A stretch of DNA of 52,631 bases, taken from Bacilli bacterium. Its GTDB lineage: Bacteria > Bacillota_I > Bacilli_A > RF39 > UBA660. The notes under the pieces were generated by a model that saw only the letters and a program-made list of their open reading frames with translations, had not been told where the DNA came from and did no database searches. Every line of letters starts with the position of its first letter. Position 1 is the first letter of the stretch. The DNA is taken from assembly GCA_017434825.1 (NCBI GenBank), contig JAFSGC010000013.1, positions 1-52,631 on the forward strand, written 5' to 3'. A program made the position numbers and the translations under genes. Shown here in pieces: positions 44,335 through 50,751 of this stretch.

Positions 44335-44364
44335 GAAAAAAACTAATAATTTCTTATTAGTTTA
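44335..44364 (-). terminator. Terminator overlapping the stop of the zinc-ribbon membrane gene
   Basis: AACTAATAA/TTATTAGTT stem (44341-44349, 44354-44362) with a GAAA loop and T run on the minus strand; the TAA stop is in the stem. Confidence 0.87.
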
Positions 44365-45241
44365 ATATTGAAAAGATATTTTCGTAATTTACATTAGCTT
44401 TTCCAACCGTTATGTTGTTTGAGTTTGTTTGAATTGCTGCAGAAGCAATGATATCTTTTACATCATCAGTTAACAATTCACCTTCTGTAGCAGATACTTG
44501 GCCATAAATAACTTTTTCTGCATTATATTGATAATAGAAATCAACAAACTTCATGTTTTCAGAAGCAAAACTAACATAAATAATCTTTTTAGAGTTCAGA
44601 GCATCTTCAACAACAGTCGCATCAACGTATCCTTGGTTAACATATTCATTCTTTAATGCTTCTGACGTAACTTTATCTACTAATCCATTTTTAGTATTAA
44701 ATAGTAGTATTGAAATTGTACCATTAGTTAATACTGCCTCGTTAGCGGTTTGGGTATATATCCAGTCACTTGGCATCACAAATGTGTATGCACTTGTTAT
44801 ACCATAAATACCTTGGATACATTCGCCTTCCTCACCACAAGTTGGAATGGTTTCACATGGTTTTGAGCCAGCCACTTTTAATTTATTATTTTGAGAATAT
44901 AAGACTAAACTTAATCCTAAAAGAACCACTATAACAATTACCATTATTAAAGTTCCTAAATTTATCTTAATTGGTTCTTTATCTCTTTTTTCCTTTATCC
45001 TTTTCTTCTTTTCATTTTTATTAGGAGAAAAGTCATTAGATTGGACAGTTCCTTGTGGTCCCGGAGCCAAATCGTTTATATCAATGCCAGTAATTGATTG
45101 AATATTATTACTTTGAGCTATATTAACCCCTTGACCAATGTCATTTAGATTTATACTACGAGGCCCATATAAAGATGAACCACATTTATTACAATAATTA
45201 TTGTTTTCTGTAACCTCATTACCACAACTAGGACATTTCAT
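44357..45241 (-). CDS. Zinc-ribbon membrane protein with outer domain
   Basis: This 294-residue protein starts with a double-CxxC zinc ribbon (MKCPSCGNEV...CNKCGSS), then a low-complexity cytoplasmic linker ending in a Lys-Arg-rich stretch, one transmembrane helix (about residues 95-117), and an outer domain of about 175 residues with three cysteines near residues 133-146. The arrangement zinc-ribbon/TM/outer domain is common in Firmicutes but functions are largely unknown. It has its own promoter (TTGACT-N17-TAATTT) and terminator and lies between the structured RNA candidate and ffh. Confidence 0.78.
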   Translation of the reverse strand: MKCPSCGNEVTENNNYCNKCGSSLYGPRSINLNDIGQGVNIAQSNNIQSITGIDINDLAPGPQGTVQSNDFSPNKNEKKKRIKEKRDKEPIKINLGTLIMVIVIVVLLGLSLVLYSQNNKLKVAGSKPCETIPTCGEEGECIQGIYGITSAYTFVMPSDWIYTQTANEAVLTNGTISILLFNTKNGLVDKVTSEALKNEYVNQGYVDATVVEDALNSKKIIYVSFASENMKFVDFYYQYNAEKVIYGQVSATEGELLTDDVKDIIASAAIQTNSNNITVGKANVNYENIFSILN

Positions 45242-45265
45242 TTTTATTCACCTATCTTCTTATTA

Positions 45266-45294
45266 AAATTATCATTTTTCACATAAAAAGTCAA
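45266..45294 (-). promoter_or_regulatory. Promoter of the zinc-ribbon membrane gene
   Basis: Minus strand TTGACT (45289-45294), 17-base spacer, TAATTT (45266-45271). Confidence 0.65.
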
Positions 45295-45308
45295 TATAAG
45301 CTAAGCAT

Positions 45309-45338
45309 CAAAAAAAGGATATTTCTATCCTTTTTTTT
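45309..45338 (-). terminator. Terminator after the spoIVB fragment and structured RNA
   Basis: AAAAAAGGATA and TATCCTTTTTT form an 11-bp stem closed by a GAAA tetraloop, followed by T on the minus strand. Confidence 0.88.
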
Positions 45339-45455
45339 GCAGGACGATTTCTCGCCTTTCCTGCTGAAATTTTCGGGTTTTATACCCTACATTGGGTCAT
45401 TTTGATACTTAATTAACAGTACTAATGTACCGTCTACCATTTAATTAAATATCAA
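45339..45455 (-). ncRNA. Candidate structured RNA between the spoIVB fragment and a terminator
   Basis: In this 117-base non-coding stretch three structured pieces occur in order on the minus strand: ACGGTAC-ATTA-GTACTGT (7 bp, flanked by matching TAATTA arms), an ACCC/GGGT/ACCC switch-like triple, and GCAGGA...TCCTGC (45339-45364) with an inner CGA-GAAA-TCG helix. The terminator follows at once. It could be a 3' UTR structure, a small RNA, or an attenuator; I could not match it to SRP RNA, 6S or a known riboswitch. Confidence 0.4.
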
Positions 45456-45476
45456 TATTATGATAGCAAAATCCAA

Positions 45477-46022
45477 TTAATTTGTAAACTCCTTTTCCCC
45501 CTCTTCTAACATTTTGGTAATTAAAAGTCCATATCCAGTTACAGGATTATCTACCACAACATGTGTTAAAACGCCTACAATTTGGTCATTTTGAATAATT
45601 GGCGATCCACTCATTCCTTGAACAACGCCGCCAGTTTTTTCTATCAAATTATTGTCAAGTATTTTAAAGACTATATTTTTAGTCTGACTATTTTCATTAA
45701 TGGATGTTATCTCAATATCAAAAGTTTGTACTGTTTCTTGATCTAGAACGGTTTTGATATATGCAGGGCCTATTTCAATATCCTTACTAACTTTTATTGG
45801 AGTTGCACTTGGCAGTTCATCTTCATAAATCCCAAATATCCCATACTTAGTATTTTTATATATTGTTCCGTATCGATTCTCGTAATTAAATGAAGCTAAC
45901 TTACTTCCTGGAACTCCAGGTTTACTTTTTTGAATGCCTGTAATTGTATTTTGAAATATTAGACCACTTTTTATTTCAACTATGCTATTGGTTTCTGTTT
46001 CACTAATTTCATGTCCTAAACA
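45477..46022 (-). pseudogene. spoIVB: spoIVB, 3' fragment (SpoIVB peptidase S55), split by mobile element
   Basis: The frame on the minus strand gives about 181 residues ending at TAA 45477-45479. It matches the C-terminal half of SpoIVB peptidase: LGHEISETET at the start (family: ALGHxISDxDT with the catalytic His), KPGVPGSKLASF, NTKYGIFG, GPAYIKTV, and GGVVQGMSGSPIIQND with the catalytic Ser, then VGVLTHVVVDNPVTGYG. SpoIVB is the serine protease that triggers processing of pro-sigma-K at the spore membrane. No in-frame start codon exists, and similarity stops just before LGH, about 20 bp from the recombinase stop. The transmembrane, PDZ and first peptidase part are missing from the window. 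No stop or frameshift is seen in the fragment. Confidence 0.9.
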
Positions 46023-46042
46023 TGATTCGCGAAGTAAAATTA
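46010..46042. other. Attachment-site junction of the integrated element
   Basis: SpoIVB-coding sequence ends and element sequence begins in this interval, between the codons of LGH and the recombinase stop (46040-46042). A crossover within or beside GTTTAGGACAT on the minus strand would restore the codons of the LGH motif. The other attachment site is beyond the right edge, so the core cannot be defined here. Confidence 0.65.
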
Positions 46043-47659
46043 AACTTTGAACTCTGCAAGTTCTTCTATATTAAACAGAACATCAATCTCATTATTTTCT
46101 CCCACATCAATTCTTTTTATTATTTGATGAATTAAATCTTGTGTAATTAATTCTGAATTAAGAAAACCATTTAATATATTCTTTATATCATTATATTTAT
46201 GTTTATCTTTATCTAATTTTTCATGTAATAAAGCAATATCTTTTTCTATCTTAGTTTGTTGCTCTCTAAATGTATCTAATTCCTTTGATTTTTTTTCAGA
46301 TAAAGTTTTATATATATTTAAATCTAAGTCTCCATTTAATTTATCTTCATATAGTTTCATCATAAATACTTCTGCTTTTTCTAATTCATTTTTATTTCTT
46401 CGAGATTGTAGTTCCTTTTCTCTTATTTTTTCTTGTAAGTTTTTATAATTATCTTTTATAAAAGATGGTGTATCTATTTTTTCAATATACTTTCTGGAAA
46501 TCATTTTAATATAACTTATTACTTGAGTTTCTAATTCATCATAATCAATATAATGTGGAGTACATACTTTATGCTTACTATATTTTTTATAAAAATTACA
46601 TACACCATTTCTTCCTTGTTCATGTTTCTTTGGATTCTTCCAAGCTATTGCAATTCTATGCTGACAATCCTTACAATGAAGTAGTTTTCCTAATAAATGT
46701 TTTTCACCAGGCAATCTTGTATATTTTTTTTGTGATAATTCCAACATTTTTTGAATTGATTCAAATACTTCTCTTGAAACAAGTGGTTCGTGAGTATCTT
46801 TAACTATAATCCAATCACTTCTATCATTTCTAATAGTTTTCTTTGATTTATAGCTTGCTTTCTTAATCTTACATTGTGTTAAATCACCCATATAGACTTC
46901 ATTTGTTAATATTCTTCTTACCATACCTGTTGTCCATATTTCACCAACTAAATCACTTATTCTTCTATCCTTACGAACTCTTTTACAATAAGCACCTGGT
47001 GTTATATATTTCTTTTCATTTAGAATATTTGCAATTTTAGTAGTACCTAAACCAGAATATGCTAGTTCAAAAATTTCTTTAACTATATATCCAGTTTGTT
47101 CATCTACTTCTAGATAATGTTTATCTTCTTTGTTTTTAACATATCCATAAGGAGCAAAACTTCCCATATATAGTCCTAATCTTTTCTTACTATTTAAATT
47201 ACTTTTAATTTTTCTAGAAATATCTGCACAATAAACATCATTATATGCTAATTTCCATAAAATTAAATCAACTGAATCATATTTTGAATCCCAATTATCA
47301 TTTATTGAAATGTATCTTATTTTATGTTCAGGAAAATACTTTTCAATATAATAACCAGTTTCTGTATGATCTCTTCCCAGTCTAGATAAATCCTTAGTGA
47401 TAACACAATCAACTAATCCAGCTTCAATATCTCTTATTAATTGATTCCAGCCATCTCTTTCAAAAGTTTGACCTGTTATACCATCATCGTAATAGTATCC
47501 TGTATTTATTATGTTTTTCTCATCACAAAATTGCTCAATTATTGTTCTTTGGGATGATATACTATTACTTTCCATAGAGAAATTTCTTTTATCTCTATCT
47601 TCATCAGATAAACGACCATATCCTTTTGATTTTTTTATATCTTCATATATTCTATTCAT
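46040..47659 (-). CDS. Large serine recombinase (TndX/TnpX-like)
   Basis: This 539-residue site-specific recombinase integrates or excises the element. The N-terminal resolvase domain (1-150) has Tyr14-x-Arg16-x-Ser18, the catalytic serine context YGRLSDED, and ITKDLSRLGRD. A recombinase domain (about 160-270) with GSFAPYGY is followed by a zinc ribbon (HCKDC about residue 338, later CNF...C) and a long coiled coil (about 395-500). The domain order and length fit the TndX/TnpX type of clostridial transposons. It ends about 20 bp from the spoIVB fragment, as usual for integrases adjacent to an attachment site, and is transcribed in the spoIVB direction. Its ribosome site GGAGGGAGG is very strong. 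All catalytic motifs appear intact. Confidence 0.95.
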   Translation of the reverse strand: MNRIYEDIKKSKGYGRLSDEDRDKRNFSMESNSISSQRTIIEQFCDEKNIINTGYYYDDGITGQTFERDGWNQLIRDIEAGLVDCVITKDLSRLGRDHTETGYYIEKYFPEHKIRYISINDNWDSKYDSVDLILWKLAYNDVYCADISRKIKSNLNSKKRLGLYMGSFAPYGYVKNKEDKHYLEVDEQTGYIVKEIFELAYSGLGTTKIANILNEKKYITPGAYCKRVRKDRRISDLVGEIWTTGMVRRILTNEVYMGDLTQCKIKKASYKSKKTIRNDRSDWIIVKDTHEPLVSREVFESIQKMLELSQKKYTRLPGEKHLLGKLLHCKDCQHRIAIAWKNPKKHEQGRNGVCNFYKKYSKHKVCTPHYIDYDELETQVISYIKMISRKYIEKIDTPSFIKDNYKNLQEKIREKELQSRRNKNELEKAEVFMMKLYEDKLNGDLDLNIYKTLSEKKSKELDTFREQQTKIEKDIALLHEKLDKDKHKYNDIKNILNGFLNSELITQDLIHQIIKRIDVGENNEIDVLFNIEELAEFKV

Positions 47660-47683
47660 TTATCCTCCCTCCGAATAAAATAA

Positions 47684-47743
47684 AGAAGATTAACTACAAT
47701 TTAATTATACACCAAACAAGGCAAAAATTGTTACTAATCTTCT
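47684..47743. repeat. Inverted repeat around the recombinase promoter
   Basis: AGAAGATTA (47684-47692) and TAATCTTCT (47735-47743) are perfect complements, with inner matches ACAATTT/AAATTGT. The pair surrounds a TATAAT box on the minus strand. It may be an operator or a hairpin controlling the recombinase, or part of a terminator for the small ORF before it. Confidence 0.6.
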
Positions 47744-47759
47744 CTATTACCAAAAATTT

Positions 47760-47933
47760 CTAATCTATATAATCTATTAAATACTTTTTAAAGAGATTTT
47801 CTAATACTCTTTTAAAGTTTACTTCCTTAGTATCACTATAAATATAATTTATTTTATACTCTTGTTTATTTTTCTTTATAAAATCAACTCCCTTACCTTT
47901 ATTATTATTTCACAAAATAATAGATTTATTCAT
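47760..47933 (-). pseudogene. Small ORF upstream of the recombinase, interrupted by an in-frame TGA
   Basis: From ATG 47933, which overlaps the end of the 69-aa gene, the frame reads MNKSIIL, then TGA (47910-47912), then continues open for 49 codons to TAG at 47760. The later part (e.g. EYKINYIYSDTKEVNFK) has coding character, and small ORFs of this size often precede serine recombinases in related elements. As TGA is a stop elsewhere in the window, this is likely a nonsense mutation, possibly of a Trp codon. A start after the TGA without ATG/GTG/TTG is not evident. Confidence 0.5.
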
Positions 47934-48135
47934 CTTCTATAACGATGCCTATATTATTATATAAGGTGTTTAAATCTTTGTATTTTAGCAACATCTTATT
48001 AATCATTTCATCAACAGACCAAAAATCACTAGGTAAATGATTTCTAGAATAAAAATAATTTTTACATATTTTAAATATTTCACACATTAAATAATATACC
48101 CTTAATTCTTCTTCATTTGAAAATTTCTTTTTCAT
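47926..48135 (-). CDS. Small element-borne protein of unknown function, 69 aa
   Basis: A short, mostly helical, soluble protein with mixed charge and no recognised domain. Two cysteines (residues 18 and 24) are not in a metal-binding pattern that I know. It has a ribosome site (AAAGGGG) and overlaps the broken small ORF by 8 nt, so it would be in one transcript with it, upstream of the recombinase. Regulatory small proteins often occupy this place in such elements, but there is no direct evidence. Confidence 0.55.
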   Translation of the reverse strand: MKKKFSNEEELRVYYLMCEIFKICKNYFYSRNHLPSDFWSVDEMINKMLLKYKDLNTLYNNIGIVIEDE

Positions 48136-48157
48136 TTATACCCCTTTCTTTTATCAA

Positions 48158-48184
48158 ATAAAAAAAAGCATTTCTGCTCTTTAA
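48158..48184 (-). terminator. Terminator of the three-gene cargo operon
   Basis: A short AGCA-GAAA-TGCT hairpin extended by A-T pairs, with a T run on the minus strand, after the stop at 48201. Confidence 0.6.
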
Positions 48185-48200
48185 TCTATATTTATTTTAA

Positions 48201-48785
48201 TTAAAATTTTATATTGAAATCACATAATCCTTTTTTATAATTCTCTAAAAATCTATCTACTTTTAAAGTTAAATCTTTTCCTCTATATGTTTTATTAGAA
48301 AATAAAATCTTATTTTCTTTACATAAATCAAATAAACTGACTGAACATATTTGTTTTCTTATCCCATCCCAAACTTTATTAATTGGAATATCTATATTGT
48401 TTGCACATTTAGATGTACTAATATGATGAAAACTAAATTGAATATTATTAAAATCAAATATTAAACATTTTTTATCAGTTTTATCATATCCGAATGAAAG
48501 TTCATTAATATTTGTGTTAATTATTAAATTATCAAGAAATATTCCTATATTGTTTTTAAAATTATAAGAAATTTTAGAATCCTTTTGCTTAATATATGAA
48601 TTTAATAAATTTATTGAGGATAAAAATAATAAATAATCTCCTTGTTGCTTTAAACTTATTAAAGAAACATAACATAAAGCTTCAAAAGCTTTTTCATCAC
48701 TTACATTTTCTTTTTCTTGTGATTGATTATTTTTACAAAATTCATTCAGTTCTAGACAAAAATTATCAAATTGATTAATATCCAT
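48201..48785 (-). CDS. Element-borne protein of unknown function, 194 aa, third gene of cargo operon
   Basis: No family is recognised. The protein is soluble, with an N-terminal helical part (1-100) and a C-terminal part with FDFNNIQFSFHHIS, VWDGIRKQICSVSLFDLC and LKVDRFLENYKKG. It could be a nucleic-acid-related or immunity-type partner of the nuclease gene before it: the 4-nt gap between the two implies tight co-translation. Very low GC, as in the other element genes. A terminator follows. Confidence 0.65.
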   Translation of the reverse strand: MDINQFDNFCLELNEFCKNNQSQEKENVSDEKAFEALCYVSLISLKQQGDYLLFLSSINLLNSYIKQKDSKISYNFKNNIGIFLDNLIINTNINELSFGYDKTDKKCLIFDFNNIQFSFHHISTSKCANNIDIPINKVWDGIRKQICSVSLFDLCKENKILFSNKTYRGKDLTLKVDRFLENYKKGLCDFNIKF

Positions 48786-48789
48786 ATCT

Positions 48790-49707
48790 TTAACTTCCTA
48801 ATTTTTCAATCTCTTTTAGATTAAGTTTTTTCAATAATTTTTCTAGTCTTATTACTGAATTCATACATATTTCCATTTCACTTATATAGTTTGTAAATTC
48901 TTGAGTAAAATCCATTACTGGAACTAATAATCTTATTGAAACAGATTTATTTGTTATTTCTAAAGTCATATCTTCGTCTAAATAATCTTTTACTAAGTCA
49001 TATAATTCATAATATTTATTAGCCAATCCAGCAAATTCTAAATCCATATATCCTCTATCAGATTTATGTCTAATTTTTATTTTTTTTATAGGTGTATTGA
49101 AGATCGGCCAACTAGCTCTAGAACCTCTTGGACCATCAACTTTATTAATATTAAGTGACGGATAATTTATATTAATATAATGATAATAATTATCCCAAAA
49201 TAATGTAACATTTTGATTTTCTATTATTATATAACCTTTTTTCTTTTCTTCTATTGCTTGTTCTAATAAAGTTTTAGCATATAAATCCTCTTCAAATAAA
49301 CTAACTAATTCTTCATAAGAAATTTGATTTTCATATTTTTTTGCTTCTTCATTTGAATCAAGATATTCTTTAGGAGCTATAATAAAAACAAAATACTCTT
49401 CATATTCTTTATTTTTAATACCTTTATTTCCTCTTATATCATATCTTCCTCTTTGATTAGGCATCGCAATAGCATCAATTTTATCTTCAATTAGAAAAGC
49501 AATCTTTTTTGAACCATTATTTAAAATAACTGTTATATCACTTTCACCATTTTCATCCATTAATGAATGTTGTAAAGATTCTACCAGATAATTTTCAATT
49601 CCTATTTTAGACGAAAAATAATGACAAGTTTTATTTTCATTAACAAATTTATTAATCATTAATAAATCAATATCTCTTTCAAAAACTTTTTCCATATTAA
49701 TATTCAT
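48790..49707 (-). CDS. PD-(D/E)XK nuclease-like protein
   Basis: The start is put at ATG 49707, which has a GAGGTG ribosome site overlapping the upstream stop; a TTG four codons earlier is unlikely. The product has about 305 residues. An N-terminal domain has ENYLVESLQHSL, then GESDITV and FLIEDKID followed by QRGRYDI, the Asp...Glu-x-Lys...Gln pattern of the PD-(D/E)XK superfamily seen in restriction-like and other DNA nucleases. The C-terminal domain (about 160-305) is of unknown fold with KIRHKSDRGYMDLEF. Placed on a mobile element within a three-gene operon, it may be part of a defence or element-maintenance system. Confidence 0.72.
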   Translation of the reverse strand: MNINMEKVFERDIDLLMINKFVNENKTCHYFSSKIGIENYLVESLQHSLMDENGESDITVILNNGSKKIAFLIEDKIDAIAMPNQRGRYDIRGNKGIKNKEYEEYFVFIIAPKEYLDSNEEAKKYENQISYEELVSLFEEDLYAKTLLEQAIEEKKKGYIIIENQNVTLFWDNYYHYININYPSLNINKVDGPRGSRASWPIFNTPIKKIKIRHKSDRGYMDLEFAGLANKYYELYDLVKDYLDEDMTLEITNKSVSIRLLVPVMDFTQEFTNYISEMEICMNSVIRLEKLLKKLNLKEIEKLGS

Positions 49708-49715
49708 AAAACACC

Positions 49716-50345
49716 TCAATCATAAAAATAATTTTTTATATCTTTTTGACATCCTTTTTTTATTAAATCTTTATATAAACCATCTAAAATATTTACTAAA
49801 GGAATAATACATTTAGGACATTCATCATTATTCATGTAATAAAAGAAATTAAAACCTGTAATAGATAATTTTAAATTATCTTTCTTTATATAAAAATAAT
49901 CTTCGACTCCATCTAAAACTGACGGAAAAGGAATTTCTTTAATATTAAATACTTCTAGATTATTATTTACAATATTAATAAAATTTTTAATATCATAATC
50001 TTTAATTTCAAATAAATCTTCATCTAAAGAAGAATATTCAAGATTGTTTTCTTTTCTGTCATATATTCTAAGTGAAAATAATGTATTATTAAAAGGTCCT
50101 TTAAATGCTTTTATAACTCTATATTCAAATATTAAATCTTTATCATTCTCAAGATTAATTTCGCATTCACAATTATTACAATAATATTCTTTTGTATCAT
50201 CTAAGAATGGAAATATCTCTTCACATCCTCCTAATTTGATTAATCCTTTTTTAGCATAATCAAACATTTCAGAAGATGGCATTCCATATATTATTTCTAC
50301 CAATTCTTTTTTACTACATCTAGGACATATAATTTTTTTATACAT
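49716..50345 (-). CDS. Zinc-ribbon protein, first gene of cargo operon
   Basis: This 209-residue protein starts with CPRCSKKELVEI, then GMPSSEMFDYAKKG and LGGCEE, and CNNCECEI, the arrangement of a small zinc-ribbon family in which a CPxC...GGC...CxxC module is frequent in gut Firmicutes. The remaining 130 residues include another CPKC (about residue 180). It precedes the nuclease gene with the stop overlapping its ribosome site. A substrate- or partner-recognition role is possible but not shown. Ribosome site GGTGAT. Confidence 0.68.
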   Translation of the reverse strand: MYKKIICPRCSKKELVEIIYGMPSSEMFDYAKKGLIKLGGCEEIFPFLDDTKEYYCNNCECEINLENDKDLIFEYRVIKAFKGPFNNTLFSLRIYDRKENNLEYSSLDEDLFEIKDYDIKNFINIVNNNLEVFNIKEIPFPSVLDGVEDYFYIKKDNLKLSITGFNFFYYMNNDECPKCIIPLVNILDGLYKDLIKKGCQKDIKNYFYD

Positions 50346-50382
50346 GTTATCACCACCATTAATTGCTACCCATATTATAACA

Positions 50383-50415
50383 TAAAAAAAGCAAATCTTA
50401 TTATGGATCTGCTTG
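50383..50415 (-). terminator. Terminator of the HTH-membrane operon
   Basis: Arms 50390-50397 and 50406-50413 form an 8-bp stem with one G-U pair and a T run on the minus strand. It separates the regulator operon from the nuclease operon. Confidence 0.75.
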
Positions 50416-50432
50416 TTAAATTGTAATTTGTA

Positions 50433-50735
50433 TTATTTTTTTATTTTCTTTTTTATCAAATAACTGATAAAACTTAATATATTATAAATAATCACTAAAT
50501 CAATACAATTTCCCATATTAAATATCATATTAATTGGTATTAGAAATGATATTGATAAAAAAATTAAACTAATTAGTAGTTCTAATTTAAAATCAGTGCT
50601 GACTATTCCAAGTGCAATATACATAATCGGGAAGGCAATATATATACCATTCAATATATCTTTACCATCTCTCCATAAATATATTAGTAACAACATCAAC
50701 ATAGATGGAATAATAATTTTCAAAATTCTTTTCAT
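50433..50735 (-). CDS. Small integral membrane protein, 100 aa
   Basis: This protein contains three hydrophobic segments (about residues 5-20, 30-48 and 52-72, and a further one at 75-95), with few charges outside a Lys-rich C-terminus. No family is recognised. It follows the HTH-membrane gene by 16 nt, has GAGG as ribosome site and lies before a terminator, so it is the partner of that gene. Small membrane partners of HTH-membrane proteins may act in sensing, but no evidence is available. Confidence 0.6.
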   Translation of the reverse strand: MKRILKIIIPSMLMLLLIYLWRDGKDILNGIYIAFPIMYIALGIVSTDFKLELLISLIFLSISFLIPINMIFNMGNCIDLVIIYNILSFISYLIKKKIKK

Positions 50736-50751
50736 TTATTACCTCTTTTAA

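Noticed and set aside
45339-45455. SRP RNA or 6S RNA
   Set aside because: The SRP domain IV signature and the 6S open-helix layout are both absent despite ffh being nearby.
46555-46803. Plus-strand ORF of 82 codons inside the recombinase gene
   Set aside because: It is a shadow of the zinc-ribbon coding region with no ribosome site.
47910-47912. Genetic code 4 (TGA = Trp) for the whole genome
   Set aside because: TGA acts as stop at 5022, 7896 and 17990 in ATGA overlaps, and Trp is written TGG in recognisable conserved proteins.
47660-47925. tRNA or repeat array near the recombinase
   Set aside because: No cloverleaf or spaced direct repeats are present; the stretch holds the broken small ORF and an inverted repeat.
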